Counted from the stretch's first letter, positions 1 to 8,580 are shown. The stretch: DNA of 64,000 nucleotides from Alcaligenes ammonioxydans (GCF_019343455.1 NZ_CP049362.1:2046001-2110000), one strand, 5' to 3'. Notes: a model not told the origin generated them from the sequence alone. Numbers and translations: made by a program.

Positions 1-37
1 CCTGATCCAGACCTGCCCGCCGTTGCAGGAAATCCAG

Positions 38-382
38 TTACAGGATTTCCTGCACCACTTCCAGGGGACGCGCCAGACGCGTCCCTTTTTCCGTCACCAC
101 AATGGGACGATTCAGCAAAATGGGGTTGGCTTCCAGGGCAGCGAGCAACTCCTCGTCGCTTAAATCCGGATTGTCCAGATTCAACTCGCTGTAAATCGCT
201 TCTTTGCTACGCATGGCCTCACGCACCGTCAGACCCGTGGCCGCAATCAGCGCTTTGAGTTCGCTGCGCGACAAGGGGGTTTTCAGGTATTCAATGATCT
301 CGGGCTCCCGTCCTTTTTCTCGCATCAGGACCAGGGCATTGCGCGAAGTGCTGCAGCGCGGATTATGATAGATTTTGCTCAT
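38..382 (-). CDS. arsC: ArsC-type arsenate reductase, glutaredoxin-coupled
   Basis: Reduces arsenate to arsenite in the cytoplasm, using glutathione and glutaredoxin; the family also includes uncharacterised YfgD-like members. The 114-residue protein begins with the active-site segment NPRCSTSR, with the nucleophile at Cys10. Arg58, Arg92 and Arg105 stand at the same relative offsets as the three arginines of plasmid R773 ArsC, so the catalytic set looks complete. There is no arsR, arsB or acr3 beside it. It is a lone gene divergent from the GST gene, with about 120 bp between them, so its role could be housekeeping. Family assignment is firm; actual use of arsenate is inferred. Confidence 0.9.
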   Translation of the reverse strand: MSKIYHNPRCSTSRNALVLMREKGREPEIIEYLKTPLSRSELKALIAATGLTVREAMRSKEAIYSELNLDNPDLSDEELLAALEANPILLNRPIVVTEKGTRLARPLEVVQEIL

Positions 383-504
383 AACAGTCTTTGACTTCCT
401 ATAAACCGTATTCAGGCAAACAATAGTAGCCCAGCGCTGCCGGCCCCGTCATCCGGCCTGCTTGCGGCAAACAGGCCCGCATCTTCATTCAGCCAGGAGA
501 ACCC

Positions 505-1203
505 ATGATCGACCTGTATTACTGGACCACTCCCAACGGACATAAAATCACGATGTTTCTGGAAGAGTCCGGTCTGCCTTACACCCTGTACCCCGTCAAT
601 ATTGCTCAGGGCGACCAGTTCAAACCCGAGTTCCTGCGTATCGCCCCCAATAATCGCATTCCCGCCATTGTCGACCACGCTCCGCAAGACGGCGGCGCGC
701 CCATCTCCTTGTTTGAGTCAGGCGCCATCTTGCAGTATCTGGCCGAAAAAACCGGACAATTCCTGTCCGCAGACTTGCGCATCCGCACCGAAACCTTGCA
801 GTGGCTCTACTGGCAAATGGCAGGGCTGGGCCCCATGGCCGGTCAGAACCATCATTTCAATGTGTATGCCCCGGTAAAAATCGAGTATGCGATAGATCGT
901 TATGTGCGTGAGACAGGTCGCCTCTATGGCGTGCTCAACAAGCATCTGGCGCAGCGCGACTTTATCGCCGGAGACTATTCCATTGCGGACATGGCCAGTT
1001 ACCCCTGGATTGTCTCGCATGAGCGCCAAGGCCAGAACCTGGACGACTTTCCCCATTTGAAGCGTTGGTTCCAGCGTATTGCCGAACGACCAGCTACGGG
1101 TCGTGCCTACGCACTGGTCGAGACAATCAACCCAGGCTCTCCCGTCCATGATGAGAAAGCCCGTCAAATCCTTTTTGGCCAAGACTCCAAAACCATTCGA
1201 TAG
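505..1203 (+). CDS. Glutathione S-transferase family protein, YfcG/YghU-like
   Basis: Probably a glutathione-dependent disulfide-bond oxidoreductase of the nu class. The N-terminal thioredoxin fold begins with the TPNGHK motif (Thr9, Asn11), which binds glutathione in E. coli YfcG and replaces the usual catalytic Tyr or Ser. The FESGAILQYL segment near residue 70 is the conserved gamma-glutamyl binding site. The C-terminal helical domain follows, for 232 residues in total. The ATG is preceded by AGGAGA at a normal distance. The next gene, a lipoprotein, starts 12 bp downstream, so the two may be co-transcribed. The substrate is unknown. Confidence 0.9.
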   Translation: MIDLYYWTTPNGHKITMFLEESGLPYTLYPVNIAQGDQFKPEFLRIAPNNRIPAIVDHAPQDGGAPISLFESGAILQYLAEKTGQFLSADLRIRTETLQWLYWQMAGLGPMAGQNHHFNVYAPVKIEYAIDRYVRETGRLYGVLNKHLAQRDFIAGDYSIADMASYPWIVSHERQGQNLDDFPHLKRWFQRIAERPATGRAYALVETINPGSPVHDEKARQILFGQDSKTIR

Positions 1204-1215
1204 GACTACGACTCC

Positions 1216-2010
1216 ATGACCTTACAGCGCCCTTATCAGCTGCTGCTTATTGGCCTGACAACCCTGGCTCTGTCGGCGTGCTCCAGCACGCCAAGCTCCA
1301 ATATTTCCCTGATCCCCACGCAAACCCAGGATCAGACGGAAAAAGACGGTGTCTTTACCCAATCCCTGAACTACAAGCACATCAAGCCTGGCTGTACCGG
1401 CGAATGCCCGCGCCTGGAAGTCAAATCCCTGATTTTCCCCGGTAATCCTGAGCTAACCGGGCTGGTCGATGAAAGCCTGGCACACATGACCGTCATCACC
1501 GACCGCCATCCCGGTTATCGTGGTTTGAAAGAGTTCGAGAACTACTACTGGGCCACGGCCAATCATCGCGATGAAGTTCATCTGTCAGCCCGTACGCGCT
1601 ACCGCAACCGCGATCTGACCGTTGTAGAGCTAAGTTCAGGCATTTACATGACCGGTGCCGCTCACGGTATTACGGCCACGCAGTTCATCAACTGGGACAA
1701 TCGCCTGAAAATGGCCCTGCCCCTGGATCGTATTATCGCCCCAGGCAAGATCAAACCTTTCCAGGAACTGGTACGTCAAGCCCATCAGAACTGGCTCTCC
1801 GGCCTGAGCGAAGCGCGCGAGGATCGCGCCGGCTGGGACAGAATGTGGCCTTTCCAGCCCGCTCAGAATATTGCGCTGACGGACCAGGGGCTGTTGGTGA
1901 AGTACAACCCCTATGAGATCGCCCCCTATTCCTTCGGTCAGCCTGAGTTCTTGCTGCCTTACTCCCAATTGAAAGGCATATTGCGCCCCGACTATCTGCC
2001 CGCCAACTAG
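1216..2010 (+). CDS. DUF3298/DUF4163-type lipoprotein
   Basis: A predicted lipoprotein of 264 residues. The signal peptide ends in the lipobox LSAC with the lipidated Cys at residue 22, followed by a Ser/Thr-rich linker. The mature part resembles the DUF4163 plus DUF3298 pair found in periplasmic proteins and in the C-terminus of RsiV-type anti-sigma factors. The run TGAAHG with downstream FINWD near residues 146-160 is typical of DUF3298. There are two Cys residues near positions 55-60 (GCTGEC). No sigma factor is adjacent, so an RsiV role is not supported. It follows the GST gene by 12 bp. Function unknown. Confidence 0.8.
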   Translation: MTLQRPYQLLLIGLTTLALSACSSTPSSNISLIPTQTQDQTEKDGVFTQSLNYKHIKPGCTGECPRLEVKSLIFPGNPELTGLVDESLAHMTVITDRHPGYRGLKEFENYYWATANHRDEVHLSARTRYRNRDLTVVELSSGIYMTGAAHGITATQFINWDNRLKMALPLDRIIAPGKIKPFQELVRQAHQNWLSGLSEAREDRAGWDRMWPFQPAQNIALTDQGLLVKYNPYEIAPYSFGQPEFLLPYSQLKGILRPDYLPAN

Positions 2011-2169
2011 CCAAACCGCTTGACTGAGCAGACAGGCGGCCTTCCTCTGGCTGCCTGTCCTAGCCCACACGCTGTTGCACGCTACCCCAAGCCCGGCATC
2101 GCTGCCCTGCCGATCCGAAACCCAGCCTGCTGCCAGCGCCCTGTTCCCTCTTTACCTGGTCCCGCCATC

Positions 2170-3009
2170 ATGTCTGATAATTTGTTCCGCTTTCACGACC
2201 TGTTTGCCCAATTGGGTTTGCCGAACTCACCTGAGGCGATTGCCCGCTTTCTGAACGAACACCGCCCCTTGCCCAACGACGTCCTGCTGGCGGATGCCCC
2301 TTTTTGGGATGCCTCCCAGGCGGATTTCATTCGGGAAAAACGCCTGCAGGATGCGCCCGAATGGATTCAGGTCATTGATCAACTCAGCGAAGCGCTGCGT
2401 GAGACCAGGGACGTCGTAAGTTCAGATAGGCCTTGTCGTGTGCTGGCCCTCTCTGGGAGCCTGCGCCAGGGCTCTTTCAATACCGCCTTGGCTCATGCAG
2501 CCCAAGCCCAGGCCCCTCAGGGCATGACGGTTGAAGTGGCAACCTTGCACGGCATCCCCCTGTATGACGGCGATCTCGAAAGCAGCAACGGCATTCCAGA
2601 GGCGGTACTGAGCTTGAAAGCAAAAATTCTGAATGCAGACGCGCTCCTTCTGGTCACCCCCGAATACAACAATGGCGTACCCGGCGTGTTCAAGAACGGC
2701 ATTGACTGGCTATCACGCACTGATAGGAACGCCATTTTCTCAGGACGTTTAACGGGGTTGGTCGGTGCCTCCATGGGGGGATTTGGCACGATTTCATCCC
2801 AGGCGGCCTGGCTGCCCACACTGAAAATGTTGGGTGTGTCCCTCTACAGCGGGGGCTCTTTGATGGTGTCTCGCGCACAGAACTCCTTTGACGCAGCGGG
2901 CACGTTACACGATGAGCACACCCTGAACCTGCTGAGCACGTATCTGCAGGGTTTCCACCGTTTTGTCCAGGCCTCCCAGCCAAGCAGAGCACATCAAACA
3001 AGCGCGTAA
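2170..3009 (+). CDS. DUF2789 domain fused to NADPH-dependent FMN reductase
   Basis: I take the ATG at 2170, giving 279 residues. The longer frame back to 2020 adds 50 Pro/Cys-rich residues with no family likeness. No good ribosome-binding site is visible before 2170. Residues 1-78 match the DUF2789 pattern: LFAQLGLP, a middle LADAPFW and a final VIDQLSEAL. Residues about 93-270 are a flavodoxin-like NADPH-dependent FMN (or quinone/chromate) reductase. They carry the phosphate-binding loop SGSLRQGSFN and the family signature PEYNNGVPG followed by KNGIDWLSR. DUF2789 is normally a small stand-alone protein of unknown function, so the fusion is unusual. A strong bidirectional terminator follows. 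Confidence 0.85.
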   Translation: MSDNLFRFHDLFAQLGLPNSPEAIARFLNEHRPLPNDVLLADAPFWDASQADFIREKRLQDAPEWIQVIDQLSEALRETRDVVSSDRPCRVLALSGSLRQGSFNTALAHAAQAQAPQGMTVEVATLHGIPLYDGDLESSNGIPEAVLSLKAKILNADALLLVTPEYNNGVPGVFKNGIDWLSRTDRNAIFSGRLTGLVGASMGGFGTISSQAAWLPTLKMLGVSLYSGGSLMVSRAQNSFDAAGTLHDEHTLNLLSTYLQGFHRFVQASQPSRAHQTSA

Positions 3010-3130
3010 CCGACACGGCCAGAAGTGCCGGGTGGCCTGATCGCTTTTACAAAGCAAATCGACACGCACAGGTACAACAGAAAACGGTGGGACCAGCACC
3101 AGCAAGCCTTACAAGTTCGCCGTCTCAGCA

Positions 3131-3158
3131 AAAAGGAGCCTTGAAGGCTCCTTTTTTA
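3131..3158. terminator. Bidirectional rho-independent terminator
   Basis: The stem AAAGGAGCC pairs with GGCTCCTTT around a TTGAA loop and is flanked by A and T runs on both sides. It lies between the convergent FMN reductase and ankyrin genes and can serve both. Confidence 0.85.
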
Positions 3159-3169
3159 TTGCCCAAGGC

Positions 3170-4066
3170 TTAAGGCTGAACGGGCTTGTCGAAACGATCC
3201 AGATCAAAGTAACGACTGGTACCACTGGAAGCGGCGGGAGCAGAACTTGTACTGTCCGCCGCAGGCGAAGCGGCAGGCTCGACCGTGACAGTCTGGACCC
3301 GATTAAGATCGGGCTGCTCCACGCGTTCGGGCACACCATAGGTCTGTACACTCTCTCCCGAAGATGATCCTGCGGGAGGAGGAGTCGAGCCGGCCTTGCG
3401 GGCAAGCGTCTGTTCGAGATAGGCGGCCAATTGATCGTGGTTGGCTGAACGCGCCCAGTCTGCAGCGCTCAAACCCTGGGCATTTTGCATGCCTGGGTCT
3501 GCACCGGCCGCCAATAACAGATCCACCACCGCACGTTTGCCCGATAAGGCCGCCATCATCAAGGGACTGGTACCGTCGGGTGCGGGCGCATTCACAATCG
3601 CTTTTTGCGACAGCAGGTAGCGTACCGTGTCTTCATGACCTTTAGAGGCTGCGTAGTGCAAGGGCGACCAACCCACTCGGTTCACTTGCCCTCCTCGTGC
3701 CTGCAAATCACGTAAACGGTCGGTTTCCCCCATCAGGGCCAGATACATCATGGGGGTTTCACGGGCCTCGTTCTCGATGTTCACATTGGTTTGGCGATTG
3801 GCCAGCAAGGTATCCACCACTTTCCAGGACTTGTTGCGGATCGCCAGCATCAAAGAGGGATTGCCCTTGGAGTCCACCGCATTAGGGTTCGCCCCTTTGA
3901 TGAATTCCTGCTCAATGATGTTGGGGCGATCATTTTCCAGCGCCAAATACCAGTTCCGGCTTTCCAACTCAGGCTCCTGCGCCTGCACAGAGGTGGACAT
4001 CAGCAGGGCCAGAGGCAGCATCATGGAAAGAACAGGCTTTCTTATTACTTTTTTATTAAAAATCAT
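3170..4066 (-). CDS. Periplasmic ankyrin-repeat protein
   Basis: The start at 4066 is chosen because AAGGAC stands 8 bp upstream and the resulting N-terminus is a clean signal peptide (positive MIFNKKVIRK, hydrophobic core, cleavage after VQAQ). The longer frame to 4216 adds a charged, AT-rich leader. The 298-residue product has about five ankyrin repeats between residues 45 and 220, with typical TPMMYLALMG, SPLHYAASKG and SPLMMAALSG turns. A low-complexity Pro/Ser-rich tail ends in a short Asp/Arg/Phe segment. Exported ankyrin proteins of this type are sometimes coupled to catalase, but no catalase gene is present here. The partner is unknown. Confidence 0.88.
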   Translation of the reverse strand: MIFNKKVIRKPVLSMMLPLALLMSTSVQAQEPELESRNWYLALENDRPNIIEQEFIKGANPNAVDSKGNPSLMLAIRNKSWKVVDTLLANRQTNVNIENEARETPMMYLALMGETDRLRDLQARGGQVNRVGWSPLHYAASKGHEDTVRYLLSQKAIVNAPAPDGTSPLMMAALSGKRAVVDLLLAAGADPGMQNAQGLSAADWARSANHDQLAAYLEQTLARKAGSTPPPAGSSSGESVQTYGVPERVEQPDLNRVQTVTVEPAASPAADSTSSAPAASSGTSRYFDLDRFDKPVQP

Positions 4067-4509
4067 TATCTTAAGTCCTTTTCTTAAGGTGCTTGATGAG
4101 GTATTGAAGCGGAAAAACAAGCTCTTTCGAATCTCAAGCCGTTCCCTCTTGGCAGTAGGTATTTTCTCAGAAAAAGGATCATATAAATCCGCTAAGAAAT
4201 TGATAATAAACAGCAATATAGTCTTAAAAATCTGGAAATACCTCAGACACTAAGCGCCCGTCAAAGACGTGCGTGGCTAGCATGACCGCGCTGCCTTGTT
4301 TGTCAATATCGCCGCCTATGCCTCCGACCGGAGCGAGGGCTTATCCGCGTTCACCCCATCCTGAAAACACAGGCACTACTTATTTAAAATCAATCACTTA
4401 GCCTGACTATTTGACACATTACCTAAGAATCAAAAGGCATCCCACATTCTGCTAGCTATGCTCTACTCAATCCCGCAGAGTAGTAAACGAATTTCTAATT
4501 CAGATTAAC
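4067..4509. other. AT-rich intergenic region
   Basis: 443 bp with no convincing gene, between the ankyrin gene and tatD, both on the minus strand. It is clearly richer in A and T than the surroundings, especially 4067-4250 and 4370-4510. It presumably carries the ankyrin gene promoter and the untranslated end of the tatD operon. I see no strong terminator hairpin. Confidence 0.6.
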
Positions 4510-5280
4510 TTAGAGCCGTACCTTATTGAATAATCTGAAAAAATTCTCTGTGCTGGCTTCTTCCACCTCCTTGACGGAAATACCCCGCAATTCTGCAATC
4601 TTCTCGGCCACATGAATGACCAGAGCAGGATTATTGGTTTTACCTCGATACGGAACTGGAGCCAGAAAGGGCGAATCGGTTTCAATCAGCAAGCGGTCCA
4701 GCGGCACCCGTTGCGCCACGTCTTGGAGCTGGGTGGCATTTTTGAAGGTGACGATGCCCGAGAAGGAAATGTAGAAATTCAGGTCCAGGGCCGCCTGCGC
4801 CACTTCCCAGGTTTCCGTAAAGCAATGCATGACGCCCCCCGCAAGCTGAGCCTGCTCCTGGCGCATGATCGCAATCGTGTCCTCACTGGCTGAACGCGTA
4901 TGAATAATCAAGGGCAGGCCCGATTCACGGCTGGCCCGTATATGGGTACGGAAGCGCTCGCGCTGCCACTCCAACGGCTCTTGCAAACGGTAGTAATCCA
5001 GGCCCGTCTCTCCGATAGCCACGACTTTCGGGTCCTGAGCCAGCGTCACCAGCTCCTGCACGGTGGGCTCGGTCACCTTTTCGTAGTCCGGATGTACACC
5101 GACCGAGGCAAACAAATGGGTATGCGGACGGACCAACTCCATCAAACCGGGCCAGTCGTCCATATCGACGCTGACCACTAGCGCACAGCCCACCTGGTTC
5201 TGACGCATCTTATCCAGAATGGCGTCCAGATTTTCAGCAAGTTCGGGAAAGTTAAGATGGCAATGCGAATCAACAAACAT
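4510..5280 (-). CDS. tatD: TatD-family metal-dependent DNase/hydrolase
   Basis: A TIM-barrel amidohydrolase-like nuclease (YcfH/TatD family) implicated in 3'-5' DNA processing and quality control. The start at 5280 gives 256 residues beginning directly with the metal-binding strand FVDSHCHLNF. Other metal ligands are in GETGLDYYR (about residue 92), IIHTRSASEDT and the late ETDSPFLAP. The upstream alternative at 5313 would overlap holB. It follows holB by 17 bp. The holB-tatD pair is widely conserved, usually with tmk and mltG, which supports co-transcription. Confidence 0.93.
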   Translation of the reverse strand: MFVDSHCHLNFPELAENLDAILDKMRQNQVGCALVVSVDMDDWPGLMELVRPHTHLFASVGVHPDYEKVTEPTVQELVTLAQDPKVVAIGETGLDYYRLQEPLEWQRERFRTHIRASRESGLPLIIHTRSASEDTIAIMRQEQAQLAGGVMHCFTETWEVAQAALDLNFYISFSGIVTFKNATQLQDVAQRVPLDRLLIETDSPFLAPVPYRGKTNNPALVIHVAEKIAELRGISVKEVEEASTENFFRLFNKVRL

Positions 5281-5297
5281 GATGAGAGGTACTTTTC

Positions 5298-6347
5298 TTA
5301 AACACGACGACATGCCTGGTGCAAGCGGTCCAAGGCATGATGAACCAACAATTTAGCATTGAGCGGATGATTGCCCAGCGCCTTTTGCTGAGCCAGCCAT
5401 TTGAGCGCTTCGGTAAGGGCCGCCGAATTGGCCTGAGCCGCCAGCGCATCAATCTGTTTTTGCAACGAGGGATAGTAACGCGCCGACTGGGCAAAACCAC
5501 TTAACTGAATATCAACGAACAAACGTTGCCAATGATCGACCCATTCCTGAACCGGAAGTTTTTCCAGCGTATCGGCCAGCGACAAGTCCGCTTCACGGCC
5601 AGCTTTCAAGACACCCTCGATCCAGGCACTGAGCCAGTCCGGACACGGCGCCTGCATCGCCTCACTGGCGCTGAACGCCTTTAAAGGAGCCCCCCCCCAG
5701 GCTGCCAACCAATCAGATGCGTGCTCTAGCCCCTGCTGCTGCAGCCATTGCACCGATTGCTGAGCATCCGGTACCGGCAAAGGCAAGCGGCGACAGCGTG
5801 AGACAAGCGTTGGCAGCAGTCGATCGGGGGCATCGGCCACCAGCAAAAAAACAGTACGATCGGCCGGTTCCTCCAACACCTTCAGCAAGGCATTGGCAGA
5901 CACCAGATTCAAGGCCTGAGCCGGATACACGACCGCGACGCGCCAGCCTCCCCGATGCGTGGCCGTATTGAACCAGTGCTGCAACTGTCGCAACTGCTCC
6001 ACCCGGATTTCCCGAGACGGATTTTTACGGGCTGCCGCGTCCTTGGCCAGATCGCCCTCCTGCATGTCGGGTCCCTGCTCCTCCAAGGCAATCGCATCAG
6101 GACGCAACAGACGCAAATCCGGGTGATTGCCCCCACGCACCCACTGACAGGCCTGACAGTGGCCGCAAGCCAGTCCCTGAACAGGCTGCTCGCACAATAA
6201 ACTGGCTCCAGCCGCCCGGGCGAACTGCGTCTTGCCGATACCGGGCAGACCATGGATCAGCCAGGCATGGGCAAAACGCTCTCGATTACCCAGCCAGGCC
6301 TGAGCCGTCTCGATTTGCCAGGGTAGAAAAGTCAAACTATCAGACAC
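5298..6347 (-). CDS. holB: DNA polymerase III subunit delta prime
   Basis: The stationary subunit of the clamp loader that opens the beta clamp at primer ends. The 349-residue protein has an AAA+ fold with the loop GLPGIGKT (residues 33-40). This loop is intact, unlike the degenerate P-loop of E. coli delta prime. A four-Cys zinc module follows (Cys52, Cys61, Cys64, Cys67). The SRC motif in LVSRCRRL supplies the arginine finger to its neighbour. The C-terminal helical domain forms the collar. In many proteobacteria tmk lies immediately upstream; here the upstream gene is an inverted dNMP kinase. Confidence 0.95.
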   Translation of the reverse strand: MSDSLTFLPWQIETAQAWLGNRERFAHAWLIHGLPGIGKTQFARAAGASLLCEQPVQGLACGHCQACQWVRGGNHPDLRLLRPDAIALEEQGPDMQEGDLAKDAAARKNPSREIRVEQLRQLQHWFNTATHRGGWRVAVVYPAQALNLVSANALLKVLEEPADRTVFLLVADAPDRLLPTLVSRCRRLPLPVPDAQQSVQWLQQQGLEHASDWLAAWGGAPLKAFSASEAMQAPCPDWLSAWIEGVLKAGREADLSLADTLEKLPVQEWVDHWQRLFVDIQLSGFAQSARYYPSLQKQIDALAAQANSAALTEALKWLAQQKALGNHPLNAKLLVHHALDRLHQACRRV

Positions 6348-6483
6348 CGTATTGCCTCAAGGTTGCACATCAACAGGCCTGATTCACGCCAGAAAGACAA
6401 GATGGTCTCCCTTGCCTGAACGGCTCAGCGCACATTGTAATATGAACCGGTAAAATGCCTGCTCCACTACCAAGGATGATGAA

Positions 6484-7293
6484 GTGAGCTTATTGATCGG
6501 GCTGGCCGCCAAAGCGCGTTCAGGCAAAGATACCGTGGCCAATCTTTTGCTGGCCCACTCCCCTTTACTGGCTGCCTATGCCTTGGCCGACCCTGTCAAA
6601 ATGGGCTGCGAGGTGCTGTTTGGCCTGAGTCCCGCCCAGGCCTGGACTGACGACAGCCTGAAAGAAGTCCCTATCGCGCTATGGCAGCGCTCCCCGCGGC
6701 AGTGCTTTCAGTTGCTGGGAACAGACTGGATGCGCGAACGCGATCCCGATCACTGGTTGCGCCGCGCCCAACATCTGCTGAAGTTCGGGCCAGGCGCCGC
6801 CCTGGTTCGCAAACCGCAGGACTATTCGGTCTGGGCCCTGGCTTTGCCCGCTCTTTACGGCTTGTCGGCCGAACAGTTGGACGGCGAGCAAGCCGACCGT
6901 GTGGACAGCTTTTGGGGACTCAGTCCACGTCAGGCCGTTGAACACCTGCGCAGCCGGGTCCTGTCGCAGTATCCCGACTTCGAGCAACGCCGTCAGGCCT
7001 TGCCCCTGCGTGCACCGAGCCACCAGCTACCGGATATGAGCCAGGCACGCTGCCTGCTGATTAAAGATATTCGCTACGAAAACGAAGCCGACTTCATCCG
7101 TCAAAATGGCGGGGAGATATGGCATATTGAACGCCCTGGCAACCCGGTCATCAGCCAGCACTCCTCGGAATGGGGGATCGCGCGTGCCCCGCAAGACTAC
7201 CTGATCCGAAACGATGCCGGCTTGCCAGAGCTGGCAAACAAGGTCCATGACCTCTGGCGCGGATTTACCCAGCGCCACGGCTTGCTGGCGTAA
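6484..7293 (+). CDS. Phage-type deoxynucleoside monophosphate kinase-like protein
   Basis: A P-loop kinase related to phage T4 gp1 dNMP kinase, predicted to phosphorylate dNMPs with ATP. The start is GTG at 6484 with AAGGA upstream; ATGs at 6476 and 6479 run into stops. The 269 residues carry the nucleotide loop ARSGKDT (11-17), the gp1-like LLGTDWMRE (77-85) and IKDIRYENEADF (193-204). A conserved end, HSSEWG then YLIRNDAGLPEL, resembles T4 gp1's ITEAGLP and VITNDGSLEEL. Residues about 124-167 look like a second, degenerate copy of 45-91. It lies between mltG and holB, where tmk usually is, but on the opposite strand. Assignment is by motif, not search. Confidence 0.78.
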   Translation: MSLLIGLAAKARSGKDTVANLLLAHSPLLAAYALADPVKMGCEVLFGLSPAQAWTDDSLKEVPIALWQRSPRQCFQLLGTDWMRERDPDHWLRRAQHLLKFGPGAALVRKPQDYSVWALALPALYGLSAEQLDGEQADRVDSFWGLSPRQAVEHLRSRVLSQYPDFEQRRQALPLRAPSHQLPDMSQARCLLIKDIRYENEADFIRQNGGEIWHIERPGNPVISQHSSEWGIARAPQDYLIRNDAGLPELANKVHDLWRGFTQRHGLLA

Positions 7294-7318
7294 GAGGCCG
7301 CCAGCTCGGCCCCGGTCG

Positions 7319-7366
7319 GACAGGATCTGCCATGGCCGGCCTTCCTTCATCGAGCGCCGGCCTGTC
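7319..7366. terminator. Possible hairpin between convergent genes
   Basis: GGCCGGC (7334-7340) is complementary to GCCGGCC (7356-7362), and an outer GACAGG/CCTGTC pair could compete with it. It sits between the dNMP kinase and mltG stop codons. There is no T-run, so a terminator role is only possible. Confidence 0.35.
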
Positions 7367-7379
7367 TTGCACTCTGGCG

Positions 7380-8387
7380 CTAACGCTTGAGAATGTACTT
7401 GGCCACGGCCCGGTTATGCGCCGCCAGATTGGCCGAGAACTCGCTGGTACCGTCACCCCGCGACACAAAATAGTAAAAATCGTGCTTTTCCGGATGCAAA
7501 GTCGCCAATAAGGAGGCCTTGCCCGGACTGGCGATCGGAGTGGGCGGCAGACCCGCACGAGTGTACGTGTTCCAGGGCGTATCGGTTGTCAAATCACGCT
7601 TGCGGATACGACCCTCATAGGCTGAACCCATTCCATAAATCACCGTCGGATCCGTCTGCAAAGGCATACCCACGCGCAAGCGGTTCATGAACACCCCCGC
7701 CACTCGCGCCCGATCCTGGCTGTGACCCGTCTCACGTTCCACAATGGAGGCCATGATCAGCGCCTCATAAGGCGTTTTCAACGGCAAATCAGGATCACGG
7801 TCGGCCCATAACTGCTCCAAGAGCTCCTGCTGGGCCAGAAAACCGCGTCGCAAGATATCCACGTCAGCCGTACCCGGAACAAAGACATAGGTATCGGGGT
7901 AAAACAAACCTTCGGGATGTCCGACTTCAACACCCAGGCGGCTTAACAAATCGGCATCGCTGACCTCGCCCAAGGTCTGTCGAACCTGCGGGTTGTTCGC
8001 CAGCGTGTCACGAATGCGCTGATAGGTCCACCCCTCCGGAATGGTCAGGCGGGTCTGCAGCATATTGCCGCTGGACATCCGCTCCATCACTGTCCAGGGG
8101 GTATCACCACGCACCGCCTCATAGGCGCCGGCCTGCAGCGAGGTATCCAGACCCGTCAGGCGCGCCATCCAGACGAAGGCGTCCTCCTGGATATCAATGC
8201 CAGCCTGCTGCATGCTGCGCGCAATCGCACGCGGCCCTGAACCGGCAGGGACCACATAATCAATGCGTTCAGCACTCATGTTCACGGGCAGCTTCTTGGC
8301 CCAATACCAGGCGCCACCCGCGAGAACACAGGCGGCAACCACCACAAGGCCCAACAGGGCAGAGAAGATTTTGACGTTTTTTTTCAT
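7380..8387 (-). CDS. mltG: Endolytic peptidoglycan transglycosylase MltG
   Basis: A membrane-anchored lytic transglycosylase that cuts nascent peptidoglycan and terminates glycan strands. The 335 residues begin with Lys-rich cytoplasmic residues and one transmembrane helix (about 8-28), followed by a LysM-like region and the YceG catalytic domain. The catalytic Glu is Glu217 in SIVERETG, equivalent to Glu218 of E. coli. The conserved stretch MPLQTDPTVIYG and the final KHDFYYFVSRGDG are present. It is divergent from ygfZ, as in many relatives. The expected downstream tmk is absent; the inverted dNMP kinase is there instead. Confidence 0.95.
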   Translation of the reverse strand: MKKNVKIFSALLGLVVVAACVLAGGAWYWAKKLPVNMSAERIDYVVPAGSGPRAIARSMQQAGIDIQEDAFVWMARLTGLDTSLQAGAYEAVRGDTPWTVMERMSSGNMLQTRLTIPEGWTYQRIRDTLANNPQVRQTLGEVSDADLLSRLGVEVGHPEGLFYPDTYVFVPGTADVDILRRGFLAQQELLEQLWADRDPDLPLKTPYEALIMASIVERETGHSQDRARVAGVFMNRLRVGMPLQTDPTVIYGMGSAYEGRIRKRDLTTDTPWNTYTRAGLPPTPIASPGKASLLATLHPEKHDFYYFVSRGDGTSEFSANLAAHNRAVAKYILKR

Positions 8388-8580
8388 GCGAGCGCTATTG
8401 TAAACAGAATGGGGCGGCCTGTTCTTGACGATGTGTCACAAGGCGGCATGGAAATGACGTGCGCCGATCGTCCCCTTAACACGCGAACACGCACATGCCC
8501 TGTTGTCAGCGGGGATATGAGTCTGGAACAGGCCCTACCCACGGTATGATTGATGTTTAAATTTATTCTTTCGCTCAGCC

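Noticed and set aside
1216..2010. RsiV-like anti-sigma factor
   Set aside because: It has a lipoprotein signal rather than a cytoplasmic anti-sigma domain, and no ECF sigma gene is adjacent.
2020..2169. 50-codon upstream extension of the FMN reductase
   Set aside because: Pro- and Cys-rich and unlike any domain. The family match starts right at the ATG at 2170.
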